A stretch of 64,000 nucleotides of DNA from positions 124,001 to 188,000 of the forward strand of contig NZ_JAUKWQ010000005.1 in assembly GCF_030504645.1 (NCBI RefSeq). Reading direction: 5' to 3'. The notes under the pieces are model-generated. The model made no database searches, was not told the origin of the DNA, and saw only the letters and a program-made list of their open reading frames with translations. This document shows positions 1-8,449 of the stretch, in pieces. Numbering within the stretch: position 1 is the stretch's first letter; each line of letters opens with the position of its first letter. Origin of the DNA: Rhizobium oryzicola (GTDB lineage Bacteria; Pseudomonadota; Alphaproteobacteria; Rhizobiales; Rhizobiaceae). Both the position numbers and the translations under genes were made by a program.

Positions 1-783
1 CATCTTTTTGTAGAGGGCGATCTGATCATCTGCCTTGTAGACGGAATCGGCGCTGCCATGCGCAAAGTAAACGGGCAGTTTTAATTTTGCCGCCGGCGTC
101 GTCAGGAAGCCGGGATCCGGTGGTCCGCTCATGATTACGAGACCCTTGAGGTAGCGCACTGCCTCCTTGTCGCGCGACACGCTCTGGCAGATGAAGCCGC
201 CCATGGAGGCGCAGGCAAGGATTACTGGTCGCCCTGCGGATTGCTCGAAGGCGTGACGGATCAATCCCGCCACATCGGCTGCACCGTTCGGATCGAAACT
301 CTTGATCGAAGGCGCGTAGTAGACCCCACCATGCATCACGACGAGATTCTTCAGCCGGTTGAAGTTGCCGCCGAAGGTGTAATCGTTGACGCCGAGGCGT
401 CTGTCTCCCCCTCGCCCATGGATGAAGATGACCGTAAAGTTCGCGTTCACCTCGCGCCCGACGCGGGCAACATCGAGCTTCGCCCCTGAAAGCATCAGCG
501 TCTCGTTCGCCTGATACTCCTTCACGCGCAGATCGACATAACGGGATTTGACCCGTCTCTCCGGCTCCTCGTCGCGAGCGTTGATGTCGCGCAGTTCCTG
601 GTAGTCCATGACCTTGAATGCGCCGCCATCCGCGGTTTCCAGAACCGTCTCCGACGAAAAAAGGTCATCTTTGAAGGGGCGAATCGGCCCGTCGAGCGGC
701 GCTGCTAAGCTGCTGGACGCCGTGAGGTACAACGGTAGCAAAAGGGCAGCAAACCACCGCAGCGCAAAATGATCTGTGGACAT
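1..783 (-). CDS. alpha/beta hydrolase, secreted, 3' end cut by window
   Basis: The reading frame runs from ATG at 783 to the left edge of the window without a stop (261 codons seen). The first ~30 residues are a signal peptide (LRWFAALLLPLYL core, then ALA-like cleavage region). Two hydrolase marks are visible: an oxyanion-type HGRGG stretch after a beta strand (TVIFIHGRGG) and a nucleophile elbow of the form C-A-S-M-G-G. A later AHGSADSVY stretch looks like the strand before the acid residue. The protein is therefore an exported serine hydrolase of the alpha/beta fold; substrate unknown. It is divergent to parE, with 223 bp between them in which I see no clear further feature. The C-terminus, probably including the catalytic His, lies outside the window. 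Confidence 0.8.
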   Translation of the reverse strand, partial: MSTDHFALRWFAALLLPLYLTASSSLAAPLDGPIRPFKDDLFSSETVLETADGGAFKVMDYQELRDINARDEEPERRVKSRYVDLRVKEYQANETLMLSGAKLDVARVGREVNANFTVIFIHGRGGDRRLGVNDYTFGGNFNRLKNLVVMHGGVYYAPSIKSFDPNGAADVAGLIRHAFEQSAGRPVILACASMGGFICQSVSRDKEAVRYLKGLVIMSGPPDPGFLTTPAAKLKLPVYFAHGSADSVYKADDQIALYKKM

Positions 784-1006
784 AAAAGGTTTGTTCCCCA
801 TCGCTGCAGTTCGCTGCCTTGCCATCGCGGGCATTGCAGCGCAAATCCTCGATACGAAGCCCTGTTTGACGGGCATCGCGAAAAAGCCGGTTTTCTGGCA
901 CACTCCCGGCCGATTCGATAGCCACTCCGCAGCGGCAAGCGCGAGCAGATCACGTCACAAGCACGCGCACAACCGCTGTCCCCCATAAGGCGATATTGAC
1001 GGAACC

Positions 1007-3055
1007 ATGGACGATAGCAACGACCTCTTTGCGAGCCTACCCAAAGCGACGCCCAAGGCAACAGATGTTGTCGAGCCCGCGCCTGCGAAGCAGGTCGAGC
1101 GTCCGCAACCGGTTCCCGCAGCAACCGACGAGAGCTACGGCGCATCATCCATCCGCGTTCTGGAAGGCCTTGAGCCGGTGCGCATGCGCCCTGGCATGTA
1201 TATCGGCGGCACCGATGAAAAGGCGCTTCACCATCTGTTTGCCGAGGTCATCGACAACTCGATGGACGAAGCAGTTGCCGGCCATGCCAATTTCATTGAA
1301 GTGCATCTGGATGCCGAGGGCTTCCTGACCGTCACCGATAACGGCCGCGGTATTCCCGTGGAGAACCACCCTCAGGTGCCCGGCAAGTCAACGCTTGAAG
1401 TCATCATGACCAAGTTGCACGCGGGCGGCAAATTCGACGGAAAGGCCTATGAGACATCAGGCGGTCTGCATGGCGTCGGCGTCTCCGTTGTCAACGCGCT
1501 GTCTGATCTCCTGGAAGTGGAAGTAGCGCGAAACCGCAAGCTTTACCGCCAGCGGTTTTCGCGTGGCGTTCCGCTGGGAGGACTGGAAGAGCTTGGCGAC
1601 GTGCATAATCGACGTGGCACGAAGGTGCGCTTCCATCCCGATCCGCAGATCTTCGGTGATCACGCGAAGTTCGATGCGGGCCGCATCTTCCGCATGGCGC
1701 GCTCCAAGGCCTATCTTTTCGGCGGCGTGGAAATTCGCTGGAGCTGCGATCCGGGTCTGGTGCCCGCCGGTGGCGAGATCCCGGAAAAGGCCGTCTTCCA
1801 TTTTCCGGGTGGTCTGAAGGATTATCTGGCGGCGACGCTCGGCAAGGAATTCACCGTCACGCGCGAGATCTTCTCCGGCCGCACAGAAAAGACCGGCGGC
1901 CATGGCGCGCTGGAATGGGCCATCACCTGGTATGGCGGCGATCCGCAGGTCCACTCCTATTGCAATACTATCCCGACCCCTGAGGGTGGAACGCACGAGG
2001 CTGGCCTTCGAATTGCCCTTCTCAAGGGGCTGAAGAATTACGCCGAGCTGACGCAGAACAAGCGCGCCAAGGACATCACCACTGAAGACGTGATGATATC
2101 GGCGGTCGGCATGCTTTCGGTCTTCATACGCGAGCCGGAATTCGTCGGCCAGACCAAGGACAAGCTGGCAACAGTCGAGGCGCAGCGTATCGTTGAAAAC
2201 GCGCTGCGCGACCCCTTCGATCATTATCTTGCGGGCAATCCCAACGAGGCGGCCAAGCTTCTGGACTGGGTGATCGAGCGCGCCGAAGAGCGGCTGCGTC
2301 GCCGCAAGGAAAAGGAAGTCAACCGCAAGACGGCGGTGCGCAAGCTGCGCCTGCCGGGCAAGCTGGCCGATTGCTCGCAGAACACCGCAGAGGGGGCGGA
2401 GCTCTTCATTGTCGAGGGTGACTCGGCTGGTGGCTCCGCCAAGCAGGCGCGGAACCGTATGAACCAGGCGATCCTGCCGCTGCGCGGCAAGATCCTGAAC
2501 GTTGGCAGCGCCAGCCGCGAGAAACTGTCCGCCAACCAGCAGATTGCCGATCTCATCCAGGCGCTCGGCTGCGGTACGCGCAGCAAGTATCGTGACGAAG
2601 ACCTGCGCTACGAGCGCGTCATCATCATGACCGATGCTGATGTCGATGGCGCCCACATCGCGTCATTGCTGATCACCTTCTTTTATCAGGAAATGCCGGA
2701 GCTCATCCGGGGCAATCACCTCTATCTCGCGGTGCCACCGCTCTACGTGATCCGCCAGGGCGCGAAGATCGTCTATGCGCGCGATGATGCCCATCGCGCC
2801 GAGCTGATGGAAACCACCTTCAAGGGCAAGAAGGTCGAAATCGGGCGCTTCAAAGGCCTCGGCGAAATGATGCCGCAGCAGTTGAAGGAAACCACGATGG
2901 ACCCCGCCAAGCGCACGCTTCTGCGTGTCTCCATCGATGAGATCGACTTCGAGGGGACGCGCGAGGCGGTCGATAATCTCATGGGCACGAAGGCGGATGC
3001 GCGTTTCCGGTTCATCCAAGAACGCGCAGCCTTTGCCGAAAATCTCGATATTTAA
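1007..3055 (+). CDS. parE: DNA topoisomerase IV subunit B
   Basis: ParE is the ATPase subunit that works with ParC to decatenate daughter chromosomes. The 682-residue protein has the full GHKL ATPase set: EVIDNSMDEA (Mg/ATP Asn), TDNGRGIP, and GGLHGVGVSVVNALS lid. The TOPRIM domain follows with IVEGDSAGGSA, PLRGKILNV and MTDADVDGAHI (catalytic Glu and DxD). About 45 low-complexity residues precede the ATPase domain, as is common for rhizobial ParE. Length and the absence of the long GyrB insert favour ParE over GyrB. Start is ATG with an ACGGA ribosome site a few bases upstream. It stands alone and converges on bphP with only 27 bp between the stops. Confidence 0.96.
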   Translation: MDDSNDLFASLPKATPKATDVVEPAPAKQVERPQPVPAATDESYGASSIRVLEGLEPVRMRPGMYIGGTDEKALHHLFAEVIDNSMDEAVAGHANFIEVHLDAEGFLTVTDNGRGIPVENHPQVPGKSTLEVIMTKLHAGGKFDGKAYETSGGLHGVGVSVVNALSDLLEVEVARNRKLYRQRFSRGVPLGGLEELGDVHNRRGTKVRFHPDPQIFGDHAKFDAGRIFRMARSKAYLFGGVEIRWSCDPGLVPAGGEIPEKAVFHFPGGLKDYLAATLGKEFTVTREIFSGRTEKTGGHGALEWAITWYGGDPQVHSYCNTIPTPEGGTHEAGLRIALLKGLKNYAELTQNKRAKDITTEDVMISAVGMLSVFIREPEFVGQTKDKLATVEAQRIVENALRDPFDHYLAGNPNEAAKLLDWVIERAEERLRRRKEKEVNRKTAVRKLRLPGKLADCSQNTAEGAELFIVEGDSAGGSAKQARNRMNQAILPLRGKILNVGSASREKLSANQQIADLIQALGCGTRSKYRDEDLRYERVIIMTDADVDGAHIASLLITFFYQEMPELIRGNHLYLAVPPLYVIRQGAKIVYARDDAHRAELMETTFKGKKVEIGRFKGLGEMMPQQLKETTMDPAKRTLLRVSIDEIDFEGTREAVDNLMGTKADARFRFIQERAAFAENLDI

Positions 3056-3082
3056 AGCGGAGCATTCATTGTCGCCGTAGCA

Positions 3083-5635
3083 TCAATGAACGCGGGCTTT
3101 TCGATCAGCCATCAATCGCAGAATGGCACCAATCAAAGCGGTTGCCTCATAGGGTTTGCGCACCACGGGTGCATCGAAGCTGGCTGGGATGATAGACTGG
3201 TCGCTGTAACCTGTCGCGAAGACGAACGGCACGTTTCGGCGCGTCAGTTCCTCAGCAATGGGAAGTGAAGTTTCCGAGCCGAGATTGACGTCCAGGATCG
3301 CGATATCAGGCGTAAACGTCTTGAGCCGACGTAAGGCTTCCGAGGCGGAAGGCGCCGTCGTGATTTTCGTCATGCCATGATCAGCCAGTATGCCTTCGAC
3401 ATCGGCGGCGACCAGCATCTGATCCTCCACGAACAGCACTTCCAGATCCGCCAGCAGATCGACAAGCTCTTCTGCCGGCGCTGCATTCAACTCTGTCGCC
3501 TTCGCTTCGCCGGACGCATCGCCGCCTTGGATGTGCGTCCCAGGAATTAGGAAGCGGGCGACGAGACCGGAGGGATCATAGGAGACCCGGCTTTCGCCCC
3601 CAAGTTCATACGGAATGCTTCGGTCAATAAGCACCGTACCGAAACCTGCGCGCGATGGCGCCGTCACGCTTGGGCCACCCTTTTCGTCCCAGAGCAGTTC
3701 GCAGGAATGGTCCGCAGTTTTGGACCAAGTAATTTTCAGCAGCCCGGTGTTGACAGATAGCGCCCCATATTTGGCTGCGTTGGTCGACATTTCGTGCAAG
3801 ACGAGGGCCATGACCGAAAAGCCGCGACTATCGAGCCAGACATCAGGGCCCTGCAACATGATCGAGCGCGCACCCTCGCGGTATGGTTTCAGCTCCGCTT
3901 CCAACAGATCTCTCAACGACCCGCCATCCCCACCCCGAACAACCTGGTCATGAGCAAAGGCAAGTGCTTGAATGCGGCCCTTCAGTGCGCCGACATATTC
4001 ACGGATCGTCCGCCCCTCTTCCACCGGATGCCCCACCAGCGCCTTGATGACAGCGAGGATATTCTTGACTCGATGGTTGAGTTCTTCGTTCAGCATTCGC
4101 TGTCGCACATCGGCCTTGCCGCGCTCGTCAGCGATCAGTTCGTTGTGATGCAGGACAATCTCAACCAGAACTGCCCGGATGGCCTCGGCAATTTCCCGTT
4201 CGCTTTCCGTCCAGCGCTGCGCCTTCATGCGCACCGTTTCCTTCCAGATCGCAAAACTCTTGCGCGGCGTCAGGCGATCTCCCAGAGGGCCGACATCGTA
4301 AGACTTGTCCGGGTTGCCCGCCCAGTCCAGTGTCAGAACAAGCTCTTTGCGAAAGAAAAACAGGTAGTCTCGGGGTCGCTGAGACAGCGGTATGGCCAGG
4401 ACCCCGCAGACCTCCGATGCGTAGGATTGAGCATGAGGCAGGTGCAGGGAAATCGTATCGGTGGACCATATGCGACCGCTCGCCACGGACCCTACAAAAT
4501 CAGCGATCTCCGGCATCGCCTCCTTGGGTGGTGTGACGCCGTACCAATTCCAGGAACCATCGAGCCACAAGCCGACCCCGTCCGAAGGCATGATCTGCGC
4601 AAATTCAGTCAGCGACTGCCGAAGAAGACCGGCAACATCTGAATTGTGGGAAGCGGATTGCAGGAAGCGATCGAGAGACCGACGCGCCTTGTTGGCAGTG
4701 TCCAGAATATCCTTTTGCTTCAACGCATTCAGATGCAGCGAAAAGAACTCACCGAACATCTCGGCGGCCACGCGCTGCGTCATCGTCAACACCTTTGGCG
4801 AATAATGGTGGCAGGCGATCAGCCCCCAGAGCTCGCCATCAACGATGATGGAGATCGACATGGATGCACCAACGCCCATGTTGCGAAGATACTCGCAATG
4901 GATCGGTGAAACGCTACGCAGATGAGCAAACGACAGGTCCAGTGACTGTCCTTCCTCATCGAATTCCGGAACGACGGCAACGCGCGCGCCGCTGGCATCC
5001 GATATCACGCGGATCGTATTCTTGATGTAGAGAATACGTGCCTGCTTGGGGATGTCGCTTGCAGGAAAATACTGACCCTTGAAGCTTTCCAGATCGCGCC
5101 GCTTATATTCGCTGACGACCTTACCGGCTCCATCATGCTCGAACCGATAGATCATCACGCGGTCATAGCCCAGCATGGCAAAAACAAGCCGCGCCGATTT
5201 TTCCACAAGCGCGTCGATGCCATCGATAGAACGGATGCGGCTAATGAGCAGGCGCGCTGTTTCAAGCGGCTGATCAGACTGACCGTTTGAGGCTTCGAAC
5301 TCAATGATTGCACCGTCATCGCTGCGATGAACGGCGATGTCAAAAAGGCCGGATGGGAGAGCCACACCAAACCTTAATGCCGGTCTTGCCGGATCGTCGC
5401 TGGTTGCCAGAGCATTACGAAGCGTATGCGCAATATCTTGGCCCAGCGCCTCATCGAGCCGCTGGCCGGCAAAGACCGGTACGCCCAGCATGGCTTCGAC
5501 GTTGACCGAATACCTTGAAATTGTTGACCCTGTCACGTCGCAAGCAATCAGACATCCGTGTGGCTGAATACTTCCCGGGATGTGGATGGGTTCTCGATCG
5601 CAATTCGTAAGATCGACCGGATCTGCAGTCTGCAT
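3083..5635 (-). CDS. bphP: bacteriophytochrome histidine kinase with C-terminal receiver
   Basis: Red/far-red light receptor kinase, 850 residues. Order of domains: PAS with the biliverdin-binding Cys12 ahead of the REPIHIPGSIQPHG motif; GAF with PASDIP (191-196) and the SPIHCEYLRNMGVG chromophore pocket; PHY with a tongue ending in PRKSFAIWKE; HWE/HisKA_2 kinase with phospho-acceptor His521 (ELNHRVKN), N-box HEMSTNAAKYG and the W-x-E strand LLWDEKGG; and a receiver domain with phospho-acceptor Asp782 (AILDVNLG). This layout matches the Agrobacterium Agp2 (AtBphP2) class, which is bathy-type (Pfr ground state); the bathy assignment is by family, not shown by the sequence. Its ATG follows the bphO stop with no spacer (TGAATG), so the two are translationally coupled. 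No separate response regulator is adjacent. Confidence 0.95.
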   Translation of the reverse strand: MQTADPVDLTNCDREPIHIPGSIQPHGCLIACDVTGSTISRYSVNVEAMLGVPVFAGQRLDEALGQDIAHTLRNALATSDDPARPALRFGVALPSGLFDIAVHRSDDGAIIEFEASNGQSDQPLETARLLISRIRSIDGIDALVEKSARLVFAMLGYDRVMIYRFEHDGAGKVVSEYKRRDLESFKGQYFPASDIPKQARILYIKNTIRVISDASGARVAVVPEFDEEGQSLDLSFAHLRSVSPIHCEYLRNMGVGASMSISIIVDGELWGLIACHHYSPKVLTMTQRVAAEMFGEFFSLHLNALKQKDILDTANKARRSLDRFLQSASHNSDVAGLLRQSLTEFAQIMPSDGVGLWLDGSWNWYGVTPPKEAMPEIADFVGSVASGRIWSTDTISLHLPHAQSYASEVCGVLAIPLSQRPRDYLFFFRKELVLTLDWAGNPDKSYDVGPLGDRLTPRKSFAIWKETVRMKAQRWTESEREIAEAIRAVLVEIVLHHNELIADERGKADVRQRMLNEELNHRVKNILAVIKALVGHPVEEGRTIREYVGALKGRIQALAFAHDQVVRGGDGGSLRDLLEAELKPYREGARSIMLQGPDVWLDSRGFSVMALVLHEMSTNAAKYGALSVNTGLLKITWSKTADHSCELLWDEKGGPSVTAPSRAGFGTVLIDRSIPYELGGESRVSYDPSGLVARFLIPGTHIQGGDASGEAKATELNAAPAEELVDLLADLEVLFVEDQMLVAADVEGILADHGMTKITTAPSASEALRRLKTFTPDIAILDVNLGSETSLPIAEELTRRNVPFVFATGYSDQSIIPASFDAPVVRKPYEATALIGAILRLMADRKARVH

Positions 5636-6178
5636 TCAAACTTCCTTGAAGGCCTTTTCCGCAAGGATGAAAACCGCCTGCGACGCCTGGATAACCTTTT
5701 CCATGTCGACTACGGGTGCGGCATCAAGCACTTCAAGAAAAGTCTTCCAACCTTTTGAGGTGGATTGCCTTGCCAGATGACGCGCGCCAAAGCTTTCACC
5801 GAGCCCAAGCGCGACGGCACGCGAGAAGAGAACACGTGCACCAAGAGACGAACCCTCAATCACGTAGAGCGCACCGAGCACCGTTTCCAGATCCTCTCCC
5901 AGAGAAAAATTGCTGTGTTGCCTGTTTGGCGTGATTGCGAGGTCATGCATGTCCATCAGAATTTCTTTGCCTATGACCTGCGGTCGCCAGCTTTGGAAGC
6001 ATGAGGGCAAAACTAAATTCGACAAAGCTTGCTCGATGGGCAGACGAAAGTCATGAACCCCTTGCAAATAAAGTCTATATTGATCCAAAGTAGCCAATGA
6101 GCCGACCGCGGCATCGACGATCGAATGACGTTCGGACGTGCGCTCCCTCAGAAGGAAGCGGCGTTGTGATGCGGTCAT
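5636..6178 (-). CDS. bphO: biliverdin-producing heme oxygenase (BphO type)
   Basis: A 180-residue heme oxygenase-like protein. The N-terminal LRERTSERHSIVD segment carries the expected proximal His (His18), and GALYVIEGSSLGARVL matches the distal-helix region of bacteriophytochrome-linked heme oxygenases. It cleaves heme to biliverdin, the chromophore for the next gene, bphP, into which it runs with a TGAATG junction. That pairing is the strongest support for the role. No Shine-Dalgarno sequence is visible upstream of ATG 6178 (the bases read TCTCTCCCC), so initiation may be weak or leaderless; no better in-frame start retains His18. The gene is divergent from the AI-2E permease, sharing a 125-bp intergenic region. 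Confidence 0.9.
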   Translation of the reverse strand: MTASQRRFLLRERTSERHSIVDAAVGSLATLDQYRLYLQGVHDFRLPIEQALSNLVLPSCFQSWRPQVIGKEILMDMHDLAITPNRQHSNFSLGEDLETVLGALYVIEGSSLGARVLFSRAVALGLGESFGARHLARQSTSKGWKTFLEVLDAAPVVDMEKVIQASQAVFILAEKAFKEV

Positions 6179-6303
6179 GGGGAGAGAAACAAAGCTTTGT
6201 TGACGATGTTCTTATTTTTAACGCATCCGTCACATACGACAAGGTGAAATCTTCAACCATGATCTGCAAGCCTGACCGAGCGTCTTGAAAGCGATGAACT
6301 GCG

Positions 6304-7506
6304 ATGCGAGCGCGTAATAAGGATGATAGTGCCGTCGTGAGCGACAACCCGAAAATTCCCAGAGAGCCGAGTTGGCTTGGCCCCGTCTCTCCCATGCGGA
6401 TAGCATTGATTCCGCCAATCTCCGTCGCGCGCTGGCTTCTCGTGCTTGTGGTCTTTGCCGGGATTTATTTCTTCCACGGCTTCATCGTTCCCGTGCTTGC
6501 CGCACTGGTCGTCGGTTTCGCAAGCTGGCCGCTCTATCGCGATCTGCTGAAGAGGACTGGCGGAAACACCACGCTCGGCGCAACGATCGCAATCATCTGC
6601 GTCATCACCTTCATTGTCGTGCCGCTCAGTATTGCCATCAGTTACACAACTGGCGAAGTACGCCAGTGGATCAGTTGGGCGCTCCAGGCCAACCGCATGG
6701 GCTCGCCTCCGCCGGCGTGGATCGTGCAGTTGCCGGGTGTTGGCGAGTGGCTCGGCACCCAATGGGAGCGCCATGTCGGCGAACCTGGCGCCATTGGTCA
6801 GTTGGTGCAATTGGTGAGCGGCGCCAATATCGGCAACATCTATCGTGCGGTGATTGCTGCGGGCGACGGCGCCTTCCACCTGATTCTCACGCTGGTCTTC
6901 ACGCTGATCGCGCTCTTCTTCGTCTATCGCGACGGTGCAGCCTTCACCCGCCAGATCGACAAGCTTGGCGAACGCATTCTGCCTGGCCGCTGGGAGCGTA
7001 TCTCCCGCGTGGTGCCGGCCACGATCAGCTCGACGGTGACCGGGCAGACACTGATCGCCATCGGTGAAGGCATTATTCTTGGCATTGCCTACTGGATCGC
7101 AGGCGTTCCATCGCCAGTGACGCTGGGCTTCCTGACCGGCATTATGGCCCTGATACCCGGCGGCGCGCCCCTCTCCTTCACACTCGTTTCGCTGTATCTG
7201 GTGGCGAACGGTGCCTATGTGGCCGGCATCGGCTTGCTGACCTGGGGTACGGTCGAGCTCTTCATCGTCGACAAGACCATCCGCCCGAAGCTCGTCGGCG
7301 GTCCCATCAAGCTGCCGTTCCTGCCGACCTTCTTCGGTCTGGTTGGCGGCGTAAAGACCATGGGTTTCCTCGGTCTTTTCATTGGCCCCGTGCTGATGGC
7401 GCTGCTGGTTGCTATCTGGCGTGAATGGATCCGTGAGATCGAACTCAGCAATATGACACAGATCGAAATACCTCCCGACATCTCCAAGGAAAGACGCTCC
7501 GCCTGA
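6304..7506 (+). CDS. AI-2E family transporter (PF01594)
   Basis: Multi-pass inner-membrane protein of up to 400 residues. Hydrophobic helices include WLLVLVVFAGIYFF, VLAALVVGFASW, IAIICVITFIVV, LILTLVFTLIALFFV and a C-terminal pair ending in GLFIGPVLMALLVAIW. The LIPGGAPLSF and TIRPKLVGGPIKLPFLPTFFGLVGG segments are the conserved family signatures. Despite the name, most members have unknown substrates. The first 30 residues are hydrophilic and the start is uncertain: GTG 6340 or ATG 6394 would also fit. Confidence 0.88.
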   Translation: MRARNKDDSAVVSDNPKIPREPSWLGPVSPMRIALIPPISVARWLLVLVVFAGIYFFHGFIVPVLAALVVGFASWPLYRDLLKRTGGNTTLGATIAIICVITFIVVPLSIAISYTTGEVRQWISWALQANRMGSPPPAWIVQLPGVGEWLGTQWERHVGEPGAIGQLVQLVSGANIGNIYRAVIAAGDGAFHLILTLVFTLIALFFVYRDGAAFTRQIDKLGERILPGRWERISRVVPATISSTVTGQTLIAIGEGIILGIAYWIAGVPSPVTLGFLTGIMALIPGGAPLSFTLVSLYLVANGAYVAGIGLLTWGTVELFIVDKTIRPKLVGGPIKLPFLPTFFGLVGGVKTMGFLGLFIGPVLMALLVAIWREWIREIELSNMTQIEIPPDISKERRSA

Positions 7507-7547
7507 TCGGCGGAGCCATCTCCGATCGAATATTCTCCTGATTATTG

Positions 7548-7566
7548 AGCAGGCCATTGGCCTGCT
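7548..7566 (+). terminator. hairpin after the AI-2E gene, possible terminator
   Basis: AGCAGGCC and GGCCTGCT form a perfect 8-bp stem around a 3-nt loop 41 bp after the stop. The tail is GAAAATTTC rather than a clean T run, so termination is plausible but not certain. Confidence 0.45.
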
Positions 7567-7665
7567 GAAAATTTCTGGTGTTGCGCCTGAGGGGTGAGAC
7601 TGCCTTCAGCCGGACATGTTTCCGGCTTCTATCGAGGCATCGGCAACGTCTCTCCGGAAAGTACC

Positions 7666-8073
7666 ATGCGCACCGCTCTCGTCCTCATGACCATTCTCGG
7701 CTGCGATGACAGCGCCACAGACTGCTCCTACATTGCGACGCTCCAGCAGCGGTGGCAAACGATCGAGCAATGCAACGCAGTGTCGGAAAAGGAGCTGGGG
7801 CGCTTCGTCAATGTTTCTTACCCGGTCGTGATCGCGGTGTGCCAGGACCCGAGCATCACGGAAGCAAAAGCACCCGAAGCGCCGCACTCGGTGCCGCTGC
7901 TACAGGCAACAACGCCGGCCGAAAAGCGCGCCGAGGAACAAAGCCTCGCCCGCCAGGCGATCGATAAGGTTCAGTCGATCCTGCCGACCTCTGAGGGCAT
8001 GAAGAACCTGGTGCGCAAGCCGGTCACAATGGTGCAGGATGGATATGCCTGGGTTGTGAAACGGCTGCGGTAA
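7666..8073 (+). CDS. small conserved hypothetical protein
   Basis: A protein of 135 residues if ATG 7666 is the start; an upstream GTG at 7594 is also in frame. ATG is preferred because it has GGAAA upstream and starts a compact domain. The N-terminal part is short, Cys-containing (GCDDSATDCSYI, then EQC and AVCQDP), after which comes a charged, probably flexible stretch rich in Glu and Ala, and a basic end (RKPVTMVQDGYAWVVKRLR). The Cys spacing resembles small periplasmic or structural proteins, but there is no convincing signal peptide. I do not recognise a named family. Codon use matches its neighbours, so it is likely a real gene. Confidence 0.6.
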   Translation: MRTALVLMTILGCDDSATDCSYIATLQQRWQTIEQCNAVSEKELGRFVNVSYPVVIAVCQDPSITEAKAPEAPHSVPLLQATTPAEKRAEEQSLARQAIDKVQSILPTSEGMKNLVRKPVTMVQDGYAWVVKRLR

Positions 8074-8075
8074 GT

Positions 8076-8429
8076 CTACCCCGCATCGGAATAATGCGAA
8101 ACCATAATCAGGACGGATGCGTCAGCGGGATCGGCACCGATCTCGAAGGCAGAGCATCCAAGCGCGCTCATCTCATAGCTTTTAAAAATTGAAACAGTAC
8201 TCAGCAAACCGTAAAACGTGCATCGATCATTCAGGTTATTGAAACCTAGGACGTCGGACAAAATACGCTGATCGCGGACTATCCGGGGAAAGAGCCAGGG
8301 AACATCGACCGCTGTCGATGCAGGCGCGTCGCCGAGATCTCCAAGATCCACTTCGTCCAGGCTTAACAACACGACAAAGGCGGAAGGTCCGTACCGGTTG
8401 ATGCGGGCGATGGGTCTGCCTGTGTCCAA
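8076..8429 (-). CDS. hypothetical ORF, uncertain
   Basis: An open frame on the minus strand fills what would otherwise be a 376-bp gap. From TTG 8429 it would give 117 residues; the frame stays open further upstream but then overlaps the start of the giant protein gene at 8450. The translation has a normal composition, with IARINRYGPSAFVVLL loosely recalling the strand before a GGDEF signature, but no GGDEF, so I do not assign a domain. There is no clear ribosome site. It could be a real divergent gene, a decayed one, or leader DNA of the 8450 gene. Confidence 0.35.
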   Translation of the reverse strand: MDTGRPIARINRYGPSAFVVLLSLDEVDLGDLGDAPASTAVDVPWLFPRIVRDQRILSDVLGFNNLNDRCTFYGLLSTVSIFKSYEMSALGCSAFEIGADPADASVLIMVSHYSDAG

Positions 8430-8449
8430 ATTCCGTCGGGGGTTCGTCA

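Noticed and set aside
1457-2656. 399-codon antisense frame in parE
   Set aside because: Shadow of parE; same reasons.
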